From assembly GCA_033964015.1 (NCBI GenBank), contig CM066924.1, forward strand, positions 4,818,251 to 4,882,250: a stretch of DNA of 64,000 bases. Direction: 5' to 3'. The notes beneath the pieces were generated by a model, which was not told where the DNA came from, searched no databases, and saw only the letters and a list, made by a program, of their open reading frames with translations. The translations under genes were made by a program, and so were the position numbers. The DNA is from Scolanthus callimorphus. Lineage: Eukaryota; Cnidaria; Anthozoa; Actiniaria; Edwardsiidae. This document shows positions 22,841 through 35,800 of the stretch, piece after piece. The stretch's first letter is position 1, and every line of letters starts with the position of its first letter.

Positions 22841-25800
22841 AATGAGAACAGAGAAAAAAAATGTGAAAAAAGTGTGAAATGCATCGCAGTCCTCAAGCCC
22901 TTGCTTTATCTCGGGCGTTCTCTTTTTTGGTGGCAAAGAGAAAATAAACATGCGACAACTCACCAACGTTTTATGCTTTCATCCCACTAATAACTGCTAA
23001 AAAAGCAACATCTCTGATCTGTTCTCGTTTATCTCAGAGCCAAGCAGTGCGGAGTCAGATAGCGTAGAGATTGGGCAAGTTGAATTCGCGACCGGCCTAA
23101 TGTTAATTATAATGTGAAATATTCAGTTCGACTTACGTTTTCAGTCCACAACTCTCCTTGCTCTTTGGCTCGAATGCAGACTGCTTCCACTTGAGAATCC
23201 CAGTTTCGAGTCGCCGTATTCGAAAAAGAGCAAACAACGCCGTCTTTCTTGCTGCCTTCTCGGTCCCTGCAAAGACCAGAACAGTTTCTCGTGACGTTCT
23301 CATTGTCTTGATTGTGTTTATGACGTTGTCGTGTTCTATTCTTCGTGTTCTTGTTCCAACGCGCGCGCATTTTATGGGAGGCAACTATACTATTCACAAG
23401 AAGAGATTCTGGCTAAGAATTAAAGAGTTATGATAATTTTGCTTCCATCCCCCAGCTTGCCAGGGCATGCATAAAGTAGCGATTTAGCATGAATCGCGTG
23501 CCAAGTATCAAATCACGATGTTTTTGCCGCCCAAAAAAGGCCGCCCATTGTAGCAATGAAAGAGAAAGCGTGCAAAAGTGAGAGTATATATCATCATCGC
23601 GAATTCAATATTTTCACATCCAGGAGTGGATTTAAGGATAAAATCATAGCGCACTAATATTTATGACATTAAGTCATTAAGTAAAAAAAAAAAAATGAAA
23701 CCTCCCTGAAATCTCGCTGACCCATTTTCGAGTCAAAATCTTCCTGTCGTGTTCGACTTGAGGAAAAATAAAACAAAAGATACCAGGACCATACATCCAG
23801 ACAAGGAGCTGAAGCGTCGTATGGCAACCGTACGGTTCTTACGCCCACGCCAGAGATTTCGGCCCTGACAGTCGCTATCCTGGGTGTTGAGTTGCTCAGT
23901 AGCTAAATACCAAATGGGTGAGAGAACGCCCGGCCACCAGACCATATAAGGACGCCCCTTGTACCGCTTGTGAACAGCCTACATTAATTTATGCATCGGC
24001 AAGGTATTTATAGGTCTGATGAGTGGGTACGGGATGCATGTGGGACGACAGTTTGTTCACTCTATGTCAAACGGAGATATGAAGAACATAGAGAAATGGA
24101 AAAAAATCTTTCTCACAGTTGCCGTTTCACCTGTTTTATTAATCGAAATTCAAAAGTACGCATTATATGGAAACGAGTATGAGTTTTCCATTCTTTTTCT
24201 AGTTTGCGCATGCGCATACACGTCATGCCGTTTGATTTTTATTTCCTTTGAACAGACGATTATTTATCCCCTGAGATTTATTCTAACGATGTCAAGTTTT
24301 ATGCTCTCAGCTGCTTCTTTCAATACTATTTGCTGTTCACTTGATTAAAATTAATTTTCGACATTGCCATTGGTGTTTGAGTTTAAGTCTTGTGACCGCA
24401 TGTACTAGGATAAACATAAAATTTGCTCCATACTTTTTCTCCCTCGGAGGGGGACTCTCCCTTTTGGGAGAACGGGGTGCTCCTCGCACCTTTTAGCGTT
24501 TAAAATAGGCCCTCTGGTACCTTTTAGTGGGTAAAATTTGAAAACTTGCGATTTTTCCAGATATATAGGTACCTGTTAGAGCAAATCACACTTGTTGGTA
24601 GCCTGAATTTCCGAGACGTATTTTCACTTGTAAAAAAATAAGAGAGAAAATTGCGAGGAAAAATACGGCTGTTGGCAACTTTTAGTGGTCAAAATAAACA
24701 AGCGACGCCATTTTTAGGGTAAAATCGAGAGTTCCCGACGAGCAACCCCGCCCCCAAAATAGGGGATCCCTCCGGCATTTTTGCTCAGAAAGAAGTGGGA
24801 CAGGACGAATGGTAATGCGAGATTTTCCGAGACAGCGCCAGATAATCAAAGTTGAAAAATTTCGAGACCGAGACAGTCTGCTCCTCCTACTTTCCCTGAA
24901 ATTCGCGTCAGAAAACGAGTTTTGTGAGACAGCTAGTTCTATTAAAAATCCGAGACTTCCAGAATCCCTAAGAAAATCGCGAGATTCTGCATTATCCGAA
25001 CTCAACCACTCGCCATCTCTAAAAACGTTTCAAAATTTCTGTTGTAAGGCCGATCGACATTATTGACTTTCACTTAAAGGATATCGAATTTTAAAAGGCG
25101 AGAGTTTTTTTTTTCTACACCTGAGTGTTTAAAGTAAATCCATATTTTAAGTAAAGCTGCGCCAATACAAGTGATTTCGTGAAGCTCGCCGAAAAGAAGA
25201 CTACTGCATGTTCCTCTACTTTAGAGCTAAGCAATGCGTACACAGTCTTTGGGAATTTTGCCTTCTTTTCCTCGATTGCAGTGAGAGATTTTCTCAGAAA
25301 CTCGCGTTTTCTTTGCCTTGAAAGGCTGTCCGTTACTGAGAAACTGAATACAACTTTTAAAACTACAGATTACGTTTCCATCTCGGACAAGCAAAAACAA
25401 TTGCTCAACTGATCACTGCAGATGCAAATTTTGCGAATCATTCCTTAACTACACAAACATTATCAACAAGCTGCAAGACTTATCTCGAGGTACCTTCTAT
25501 TCCATAGCTCTGACTGAAGTCTCTCCTCTCCAATAAGTGTACATTCATGCAAGGAAAACATTGAGCTTTGAATCGATTGCACAACAACACACAGCTACGC
25601 GAAACCCAGCTGCTATACACCTCAGGATACCTGTGGTAATTCAATGAACCCCCTGCATCAGACAGGTTAGACAAAAGATTTATATGTCTTTTTGCCCATA
25701 GACGTTCAAAACAAAGAACACGCTCATGTGCTGGAAGTTTATGTCTAAAACACAGATTCGTAGTCGATACCTGTGCTGGCCAAAAAGATTCCACTAGAGA

Positions 25801-27435
25801 GGTGCTCAAAGTTTCGTTCAGCCGAATTCCTCCAGAGCTCTCAAAAGAACAATGGAAAATGGGAAAGAAACCTCTTGACCACACTTCTTTTTTGAAGCAC
25901 AGCGCAAATGCATCCTCCATAATAGACTTTATGATGTCCTATGGCCTCTTCTAAGTGGAATTTTGCTCGAAATGTTTTCAGGAAACTTGATCAGATGTCT
26001 AACCTGTTCGATACTTCCAGTCACTGGAAAGCAGCTTAGAGTCAGCGGTAATCCTACAAGTAGTCCAGCCTCCAGTTGTCATCAAACACAGGAACCCAGA
26101 CATAACCATGGCAAGCAGAAACTGGACAGGGGTGTGCCTAACTATCAAGGAAAATGTGGTGGTAGTAAAAGGGTGTAATAATGGTCTCAGCATCCAGCCT
26201 GTACAACTAATACTGTAGGTGGAAACCAAAATTCACTTCAGATCCTATTTCTAGTTGTCGAGCAATGCAGGGACACCCAAAATGACTTTGATTTTGTTTT
26301 TCAACAAATATTTTGATTCCTTTTTTGTCTCAGACCCACTGGTTGTGCAATTCAAGCTTTTCAAATAAAATCAAGAATTAAGAATAAATTAGAGATACCA
26401 AAAAAGGAAGAAAGGAAAAAAAAAATACGAAGAGAAAACCAAGAGAATTTAACCCTGACATTAAAAAAATGGGCAGGGATGTGTCTGGGTAAATTTGTAG
26501 TGACAGTTAAAGTGTTATAATAATGGTCTAAGCATCCACCAGCCTGTACAAGTTAGTCGGTCGAAAATAAAATTAGCCGAAATTCTAAGTTTCAGTTGTC
26601 AGGCAATATACACCCTCCAAAATGACTTTGGTTTTGTTTTTTGTCAGCAGAGAATTTGATTCCTTAAATAATTGTCTCACACCCACTGGTTGTGCAATTC
26701 AAGCTTTCGGAATAAAACCAAAGAAAATTAAAATTATAGATATCAGAAAAGAAAAAAAATTATAGAATTGGCACACAGAAATTCCAGAAACTTAACATGA
26801 TGACATTCAAGATGGACAGGGCCTGTCTCACCAAAGTCTAGTGGTAGTCAAGTGAAAGGGTTATAATCATTTTCTCAGCCTCCAGCTTGTACAACTAATA
26901 TGATAGGTGTAAAACTAAATTATCTGAAATTCTAATTTTCAGTTTTCTAGCAATGTTGCTATATATGCAGCTACACTCATAATGACTTTGCCTTTGTCTT
27001 TCGACAGCAGAGATTCTGATTCATTTGAATGTTTCATACCCACTGTTTATGTAATGCAAAGTGCCCGGATAAAACTAGAAACTCAAAATTCAAACAGGAT
27101 TTTCAAAACTGAATGAAGTAAAACTAAAAGTAGGTATCAAGTCCCAGACCTGGGTTGCATATTAGAAGTTACTGCATTCTATATCAAAGTGCTTCATTCC
27201 AAGAGAGGGCACAACAGCTAGGGTTTGGCAGTCTGAACAACACTAAATGAGGTACTTTTGATTTAGTGATGAACATCAATTTGAAACTAATTGGATCAGA
27301 TGATGGACTGAACATTTTCTAAATAAAAACAACAACCAAACAATTAACCTAAAGTTGATATTGATATTGCTCTCCTTTTAAATTGTCTATGATAAAATAT
27401 CAGGTGGGGGAGGGGATTACTCCAATGGCAAGAAA
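22841..27435 (+). repeat. Array unit 6, subtype C
   Basis: Unit of 4595 bp, almost the same length as unit 5, with the subtype C junction near 25560 and GCCCGGATAAAAC near 27063. The GCATAGCACTT block near position 250 of the unit is absent (GAATTCGCGACC near 23084), a state shared with unit 7 and, in a variant form, unit 8. CArG box 23942-23951; NRF-1-like palindrome 24205-24216. Confidence 0.9.
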
Positions 27436-30400
27436 AATGAGAACAGAGAAAAAAAATGTGAAAAAAGTGTGAAATGCATCGCAGTCCTCAAGCCCTTGCT
27501 TTATCTCGGGCGTTCTCTTTTTTGGTGGCAAAGAGAAAATAAACATGCGACAACTCACCAACGTTTTATGCTTTCATCCCACTATAAACTGCTAAAAAAG
27601 CAACATCTCTGATCTGTTCTCGTTTATCTCAGAGCCAAGCAGTGCGGAGTCAGATAGCGTAGAGATTGGGCAAGTTGAATTCGCGACCGGCCTAATGTTA
27701 ATTATAATGTGAAATATTCAGTTCGACTTACGTTTTCAGTCCACAACTCTCCTTGCTCTTTGGCTCGAATGCAGACTGCTTCCACTTGAGAATCCCAGTT
27801 TCGAGTCGCCGTATTCGAAAAAGAGCAAACAACGCCGTCTTTCTTGCTGCCTTCTCGGTCCCTGCAAAGACCAGAACAGTTTCTCGTGACGTTCTCATTG
27901 TCTTGATTGTGTTTATGACGTTGTCGTGTTCTATTCTTCGTGTTCTTGTTCCAACGCGCGCGCATTTTATGGGAGGCAACTATACTATTCACAAGAAGAG
28001 ATTCTGGCTAAGAATTAAAGAGTTATGATAATTTTGCTTCCATCCCCCAGCTTGCCAGGGCATGCATAAAGTAGCGATTTAGCATGAATCGCGTGCCAAG
28101 TATCAAATCACGATGTTTTTGCCGCCCAAAAAAGGCCGCCCATTGTAGCAATGAAAGAGAAAGCGTGCAAAAGTGAGAGTATATATCATCATCGCGAATT
28201 CAATATTTTCACATCCAGGAGTGGATTTAAGGATAAAATCATAGCGCACTAATATTTATGACATTAAGTCATTAAGTAAAAAAAAAAAAAAAAAAAAATG
28301 AAACTCCCTGAAATCGAGTCAAAATCTTCCTGTCGTGTTCGACTTGAGGAAAAATAAAACAAAAGATACCAGGACCATACATCCAGACAAGGAGCTGAAG
28401 CGTCGTATGGCAACCGTACGGTTCTTACGCCCACGCCAGAGATTTCGGCCCTGACAGTCGCTATCCTGGGTGTTGAGTTGCTCAGTAGCTAAATACCAAA
28501 TGGGTGAGAGAACGCCCGGCCACCAGACCATATAAGGACGCCCCTTGTACCGCTTGTGAACAGCCTACATTAATTTATGCATCGGCAAGGTATTTATAGG
28601 TCTGATGAGTGGGTACGGGATGCATGTGGGAAGACAGTTTGTTCACTCTATATCAAACGGAGATATGAAGAACATAGAGAAATGGAAAAAATCTTATTCA
28701 CAGTTGCCGTTTCACCTGTTTTATTAATCGAAATTCAAAAGTACGCATTATATGGGAACGAGTATGAGTTTTCCCTTCTTTTTCTAGCTTGCGCATGCGC
28801 ATACACGTCATGCCGTTTGATTTTTATTTCCTTTGAACAGACGATTATTTATCCCCTGAGATTTATTCTAACGATGTCAAGTTTTATGCTTCAGCTGCTT
28901 CTTTCAATACTATTTGCTGTTCACTTGATTAAAATTAATTTTCGACATTGCCATTGGTGTTTGAGTTTACTGCGGTTTTCATAATTCTGCGAACTCTCGC
29001 TATCGATTTCCAACCGTAAAACCGCCTTCTGGCTTCTGACAATCAAATTCCGAGTCTTTCGTCGTTACTTTTGTGCTTTTGATTGGCCAGCGGCTAAGCG
29101 TGCTAAAATGGCTTCCTGTCACGCCAGCAACGGTTACGTGCTGGCCAATCAAAAGCACAAAGAGTAACGACGAGAAGACTCGGGAGTTTGATTGGCGGAA
29201 GCCAGAAGCGGTTACCCTGCGAGCAGTGATTTCCTCCTCCTTAGGCCGGCGGCTAGCGAGGGAGAGAAACCACTGCGAGCGACCGTTTGGTTTTCATCGA
29301 GTAACGCAAGTCACATCTGGCGTCACATCTGGCGCTAATGGACTTAACACATGGGACTTGACCTTTCGCGTGACAACTTCAGCTAGACTTTCAGCCAGTT
29401 TTCGTAGTTTTCCATCTCCGAAGTGTTAGAATTTCCTCCAAAACATACAGTTAAGCTTACTATTGCTTGTAGAAATGTATTATGCCGTGTTGGAGCTTTA
29501 TTCTGTGCGAGTTTGCTTTTTCGTGGCTTTTGATTCATGGCGGTTTCAACTGTTGATTAAATATGTCAACACCTACCAGTGTCAAACGGGATTAAAACCG
29601 GTTTTACTGCTTTGAGTTAATTTATTCATCCAAGTTCGAGGACGGCGCTAAACGGTCGTCGCAGTGGTTCTCTCCCTCGCTAGCCGCCGGCCTAAGAGAG
29701 GAGGAAATCACTGCTCGCAGGAGAGGCGGTTCGACGGTTGGAAATCGTTAGCAAGAGTTCGCAGAATTATGAAAGTCGCAGTAAGTCTTGTGACCGCATG
29801 TACTAGATAAACATAAAATTTGCTCCATACTTTTCTCCCTCGCAGGGGGGGACTCTCCCTTTTGGGGAACGGGGTGCTCCTCGCACCTTTTAGCGTTTAA
29901 AATAGGCCCTCTGGTACCTTTTAGTGGGTAAAATTTGAAAACTTGCGATTTTTCCAGATATATAGGTACCTGTTAGAGCAAATCACACTTGTTGGTAGCC
30001 TGAATTCCGAGACGTATTTTCACTTGTAAAAAAATAGAGAGAAAATTGCGAGGAAAAATACGGCCTGTTGGCAACTTTAGTGGTCAAAATAAAACAAGCG
30101 ACGCTTTTTAGGGTAAAATCGAGAGTTCCCGACGAGCAACCCCGCCCCCAAAATAGGGGATCCCTCCGGCATTTTTGCTCAGAAAGAAGTGGGACAGGAC
30201 GAATGGTAATGCGAGATTTTCCGAGACAGCGCCAGATAATCAAATTGAAAAATTCGAGACCGAGACAGTCTGCTCCTCCTACTTTCCCTGAAATTCGCGT
30301 CAGAAAACGAGTTTTGCGAGACAGCTAGTTCTATTAAAAATCCGAGACTTCCAGAATCCCTAAGAAAATCGCGAGATTCTGCATTATCCGAACTCAACCA

Positions 30401-32887
30401 CTCGCCATCTCTAAAAACGTTTCAAAATTTCTGTTGTAAGGCCGATCGACATTATTGACTTTCACTTAAAGGATATCGAATTTTAAAAGGCGAGAGTTTT
30501 TTTTTTCTACACCTGAGTGTTTAAAGTAAATCCATATTTTAAGTAAAGCTGCGCCAATACAAGTGATTTCGTGAAGCTCGCCGAAAAGAAGACTATTGCA
30601 TGTTCCTCTACTTTAGAGCTAAGCAATGCGTACACAGTCTTTGGGAATTTTGCCTTCTTTTCTTCGATTGCAGTGAGAGATTTACTCAGGAGGAAAAAAC
30701 TCGCGTTTTCGTTGCCTTGAAAGGCTGTCCGTTACTGAGAAACTGAATACAACTTTTAAAACTACAGATTACGTTTCCATCTCGGACAAGCGAAAACAAT
30801 TGCTCAACTGATCACTGCAGATGCAAATTTTGCGAATCATTCCTTAACTACACAAACATTATCAACAAGCTGCAAGACTTATCTCGAGGTACCTTCTATT
30901 CCATAGCTCTGAACTGAAGTCTCTCATCTCCAAGTAAGTGTACATTCATGCAAGGAAAACATGACACGGCCGCTTTAGATCAGCGAACTTTGAATCGATT
31001 CCACAACAACAACACAGCTACGCGAAATCCTACTATACACCTCAGGATACCTGTGGTAATTCAATGAAAACTCGACAGCGCTCCCACCTGCATCCGACAG
31101 GTTAGACAAAAGATTTATACAAGTCTTTTTGCCCATAGACGTTCAAAACAAAAACCACGCTCATGTGCTGGAAGTTTATGTCTAAAACACAGATTCGTAG
31201 TCGATACCTGTGCTGGCCAAAAAGATTCCACTAGAGAGGTGCTCAAAGTTTCGTTCAGCCGAATTCTTCCAGAGCTCTCAAAAGAACAATGGAAAATGGG
31301 AAAGAAACCTCTTGACCACACTTCTTTTTTGAAGCACAGCACAAATGCATCCTCCATAATAGACTTTATGATGTCCTATGGCCTCTTCTAAATGGAATTT
31401 TGCTCGAAATGTTTTCAAGAAACTTGATCAGATGTCTAACCTGTGCGATACTTCCAGTCACTGGAAAGCAGCTTAGGAGTTAGCGGTAATCCCAGAAGTA
31501 GTCCCAGCCTCCAGTTGTCATCAAAACACAGGAAACCCAGACACTTAACCGTGGCAAGCAGAAACTGGACAGGGGTGTGCCTAGCTATCAAGGAAAATGT
31601 GGTGGTAGTAAAAGGATGTAATAATGGTCTCAGCATCCAGCCTGTACAACTAATACTGTAGGTGGAAACCAAAATTCACTTCAGATCCTATTTCTAGTTG
31701 TCGAGCAATGCATGGACACCCTAAATGACTTTGATTTTGTTTTTCAACAAATATTTTGATTCCTTTTTTGTTTCAGACCCACTGGTTGTGCAATTCAAGC
31801 TTTTCAAATAAAACCAAGAATTAAGAATAAAATTAGAGATACAAAAAAAGGAAGAAAGAAAAAAAATACGAAGAGAAAACCAAGAGAATTTAACCCTGAC
31901 ATTAAAAAAATGGGCAGGGATGTGTCTGGGTAAAATTTGTAGTGACAGTTAAAGTGTTATAATAATGGTCTAAGCATCCACCAGCCTGTACAAGTTAGTC
32001 GGTCGAAAAATAAAATTAGCCGAAATTCTAAGTTTCAGTTGTCAGGCAATATACACCCTCCAAAATGACTTTGGTTTTGTTTTTTTGTCAGCAGAGAATT
32101 TGATTCCTTAAATAACTGTCTCACACCACTGGTTGTGCAATTCAAGCTTTCGGATAAAACCAAAGAATTAAAATTAAAATTATAGATATCAGAAAAGAAA
32201 AAAAATTATAGAATTGGCACACAGAAATTCCAGAAACTTAACATGATGACATTCAAAGATGGACAGGGGCCTGTCTCCAAAGTCTAGTGGTAGTCAAGTG
32301 AAAGGGTTATAATCATTTTCTCAGCCTCCAGCTTGTACAACTAATATGATAGGTGTAAAACTAAATTATCTGAAATTCTAATTTTCAGTTTTCTAGCAAT
32401 GTTGCTATATATGCAGCTACACTCATAATGACTTTGCCTTTTCTTTCGACAGCAGAGATTCTGATTCATTTGAATGTTTCTTCCCACTGTTTATGTAATG
32501 TACCTGGATAAAACTAGAAACTCAAAATTAAACAGTATTTTCAAAACTGAATGAAGTAAAACTAAAATAGGTATCAAGTCCCAGACCTGGTTTGCATATT
32601 AGAAGTTACTGCATTCTAAGTAGCTTGGAATATCAAAGTGCTTCATTCCAAGAGAGGGCACAACAGCTAGGGTTTGGCAGTCTGAACAACACTAAATGAG
32701 GTACTTTTGATTTAGTGATGAACATCAATTTGAAACTAATTGGATCAGATGATGGACTGAACCTTTTCTAAATAAAAACAACAACCAAACAATTAACCTA
32801 AAGTTGATATTGATATTGCTCTCCTTTTAAATTGTCTATGATAAAATATCTTGTGGGGGAGGGGGAAATTACTCCAATGGCAGGAAA
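27436..32887 (+). repeat. Array unit 7, subtype A, carrying an 812 bp foldback element
   Basis: At 5452 bp this is the longest copy. Removing the 812 bp foldback at 28970-29781 and one TA leaves 4638 bp, a normal unit. Subtype A is shown by the single GACACGGCCGCTTTAGATCAG block near 30962. The A-run after ATTAAGT near 28278 is longer than in other copies (about 20 A). CArG box 28528-28537; NRF-1-like palindrome 28790-28801. The insertion affects only this copy, so it is younger than the amplification or was not spread by it. Confidence 0.9.
28970..29781. mobile_element. 812 bp TA-flanked multi-hairpin foldback (non-autonomous DNA element)
   Basis: Sister units give the empty site GAGTTTAAGTCTTG. 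Here TA at 28968-28969 is duplicated at 29782-29783, with the element between. Ends are inverted over about 47 bp: CTGCGGTTTTCATAATTCTG at the left, and its imperfect reverse complement ending GAAAGTCGCAG at the right. Two further inverted pairs lie inside: about 29025-29095 with 29140-29210 (TTTTGATTGGCCAGC arms), and about 29220-29290 with 29635-29720 (CCGGCGGCTAGCGAGGGAGA arms). The only ORF, 29073-29429, lies across the arms and is unlikely to be coding. A TA duplication fits Tc1/mariner-type mobilisation, but no transposase is present to confirm it. Confidence 0.9.
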
Positions 32888-35800
32888 AATGAGAACAGAG
32901 AAAAAAAATGTGGAATGCATCGCAGTCCTCAAGCCCTTGCTTTATCTCGAGCGTTCTCTTTTTTGGTGGCAAAGAGAAAATAAACATGCGACAACTCACC
33001 AACGTTTTATGCTTTCATCCCCACTAGAAACTGCTAAAAAAGCAACATCTGATCTGTTCTCGTTTATCTCAGAGCCAAGCAGTGCGGAGTCAGATAGCGT
33101 AGAGATTGGGCAAGTTGAATTCGCAACTGGCCTAATGTTAATTATAATGTGAAATATATCAGTTCGACTTACGTTTTCAGTCCACAACTCTCCTTGCTCT
33201 TTGGCTCGAATGCAGACTGCTTCCACTTGAGAATCCCAGTTTCGAGTCGCCGTATTCGAAAAAGAGCAAACAACGCCGTCTTTCTTGCTGCCTTCTCGGT
33301 CCCTGCAAAGACCAGAACAGTTTCTCGTGACGTTCTCATTGTCTTGATTGTGTTTATGACGTTGTCGTGTTCTATTCTTCGTGTTCTTGTTCCAACGCGC
33401 GCGCATTTTATGGGAGGCAACTATACTATTCAAAAGAAGAGATTCTGGCTAAGAATTAAAGAGTTATGATAATTTTGCTTCCATCCCCCAGCTTGCCAGG
33501 GCATGCATAAAGTAGCGATTTAGCATGAATCGCGTGCCAAGTATCAAATCACGATGTTTTTGCCGCCCAAAAAAGGCCGCCCATTGTAGCAATGAAAGAG
33601 AAAGCGTGCAAAAGTGAGAGTATATATCATCATCGCGAATTCAATATTTTCACATCCAGGAGTGGATTTAAGGATAAAATCATAGCGCACTAATATTTAT
33701 GACATTAAGTCATTAAGTAAAAAAAAAAAAAAAAAGAAACCTCCCTGAAATCTCGCTGACCCATAAATCTTCCTGTCGTGTTCGACTTGAGGAAAAATAA
33801 AACAAAAGATACCAGGACCATACATCCAGACAAGGAGCTGAAGCGTCGTATGGCAACCGTACGGTTCTTACGCCCACGCCAGAGATTTCGGCCCTGACAG
33901 TCGCTATCCTGGGTGTTGAGTTGCTCAGTAGCTAAATACCAAATGGGTGAGAGAACGCCCGGCCACCAGACCATATAAGGACGCCCCTTGTACCGCTTGT
34001 GAACAGCCTACATTAATTTATGCATCAGCAAGGTATTTATAGGTTTGATGAGTGGGTACGGGATGCATGTGGGAGACAGCAGTTTGTTCACTCTATATCT
34101 AACGGAGATATGAAGAACATAGAGAAATGGAAAAAATCTTTCTCAGTTGCCGTTTCACCTGTTTTATTAATCGAAATTCAAAAGTACGCATTTTATGGAA
34201 ACGAGTATGAGTTTTCCCTTTCTTTTCTAGTTTGCGCATGCGCATACACGTCATGCCGTTTGATTTTTATTTCCTTTGAACATCCCCTGAGATTTATTCT
34301 AACGATGTCAAGTTTTATGCTCTCAGCTGCTTCTTTCAATACTATTTGCTGTTCACTTGATTAAAATTAATTTTCGACATTGCCATTGGTTTTTGAGTTT
34401 AAGGATAAACATAAAATTTGCTCCATACTTTTTCTCCCTCGGAGGGGGGGACTCTCCCTTTTGGGGAACGGGGTGCTCCTCGCACCTTTTATCGTTTAAA
34501 ATGGGCCCTCTGGTACCTTTTAGTGGGTAAAATTTGAAAACTTGCGATTTTTCCAGATATATAGGTACCTGTTAGAGCAAATCACACTTGTTGGTAGCCT
34601 GAATTTCCGAGACGTATTTCAGTTGTAAAAAAATAAGAGAGAATCTTGCGAGGAAAAATACGGCCTGTTGGCAACTTTTAGTGGTCAAAATAAAATAAGC
34701 GACGCTTTTTAGGGTAAAATCGAGAGTTCCCGACGAGCAACCCCGCCCCCAAAATAGGGGATCCCTCCGGCATTCTTGCTCAGAAAGAAGTGGGACAGGA
34801 CGAATGGTAATGCGAGATTTTCCGAGACAGCGCCAGATAATCAAAGTTGAAAAATTTCGAGACCGAGACAGTCTGCTCCTCCTACTTTCACTGAAATTCG
34901 CGTCAGAAAACGAGTTTTGCGAGACAGCTAGTTCTATTAAAAATCCGAGACTTCCAGAATCCCTAAGAAAATCGCGAGATTCTGCATTATCCGAACTCAA
35001 CCACTCACCATCTCTAAAAACGTTTCAAAATTTCTGTTGTAAGGCCGATCGACATTATTGACTTTCACTTAAAGGATATCGAATTTTAAAAGGCGAGAGT
35101 TTTTTTTTCTACACCTGAGTGTTTAAAGTAAATCCATATTTTAAGTAAAGCTGCGCCAATACAAGTGATTTCGTGAAGCTCGCCGAAAAGAAGACTATTG
35201 CATGTTCCTCTACTTTAGAGCTAAGCAATGCGTACACAGTCTTTGGAATTTTGCCTTCTTTTTCTTCGATTGCAGTGAGAGATTTACTCAGGAGGAAGAA
35301 ACTCGCGTTTTCGTTGCCTTGAAAGGCTGTCCGCTACTGAGAAACTGAATACAACTTTTAAAACTACAGATTACGTTTCCATCTCGGACAAGCGAAAACA
35401 ATTGCTCAACTGATCACTGCAGATGCAAATTTTGCGAATCATTCCTTAACTACACAAACATTATCAACAAGCTGCAAGACTTATCTCGAGGTACCTTCTA
35501 TTCCATAGCTCTGAACTGAAGTCTCTCATCTCCAAGTAAGTGTACATTCATGCAAGGAAAACATGACACGGCCGCTTTAGATCAGCGAACTTTGAATCGA
35601 TTGCACAACAACAACACAGCTACGCGAAACCCTGCTCTACACCTCAGGATACCTGTGGTAATTCAATGAAAACTCGACAGCGCTCCCCCTGCATCCGACA
35701 GGTTAGACAAAAGATTTATATAAGTCTTTTTGCCCATAGACGTTCAAAACAAAGAACACGCTCATGTGCTGGAAGTTTATGTCTAAAACACAGATTCGTA

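Noticed and set aside
29073..29429. 118-residue ORF inside the unit 7 insertion
   Set aside because: Runs across hairpin arms of a foldback; no domain, and open mainly because of GC-rich arms.
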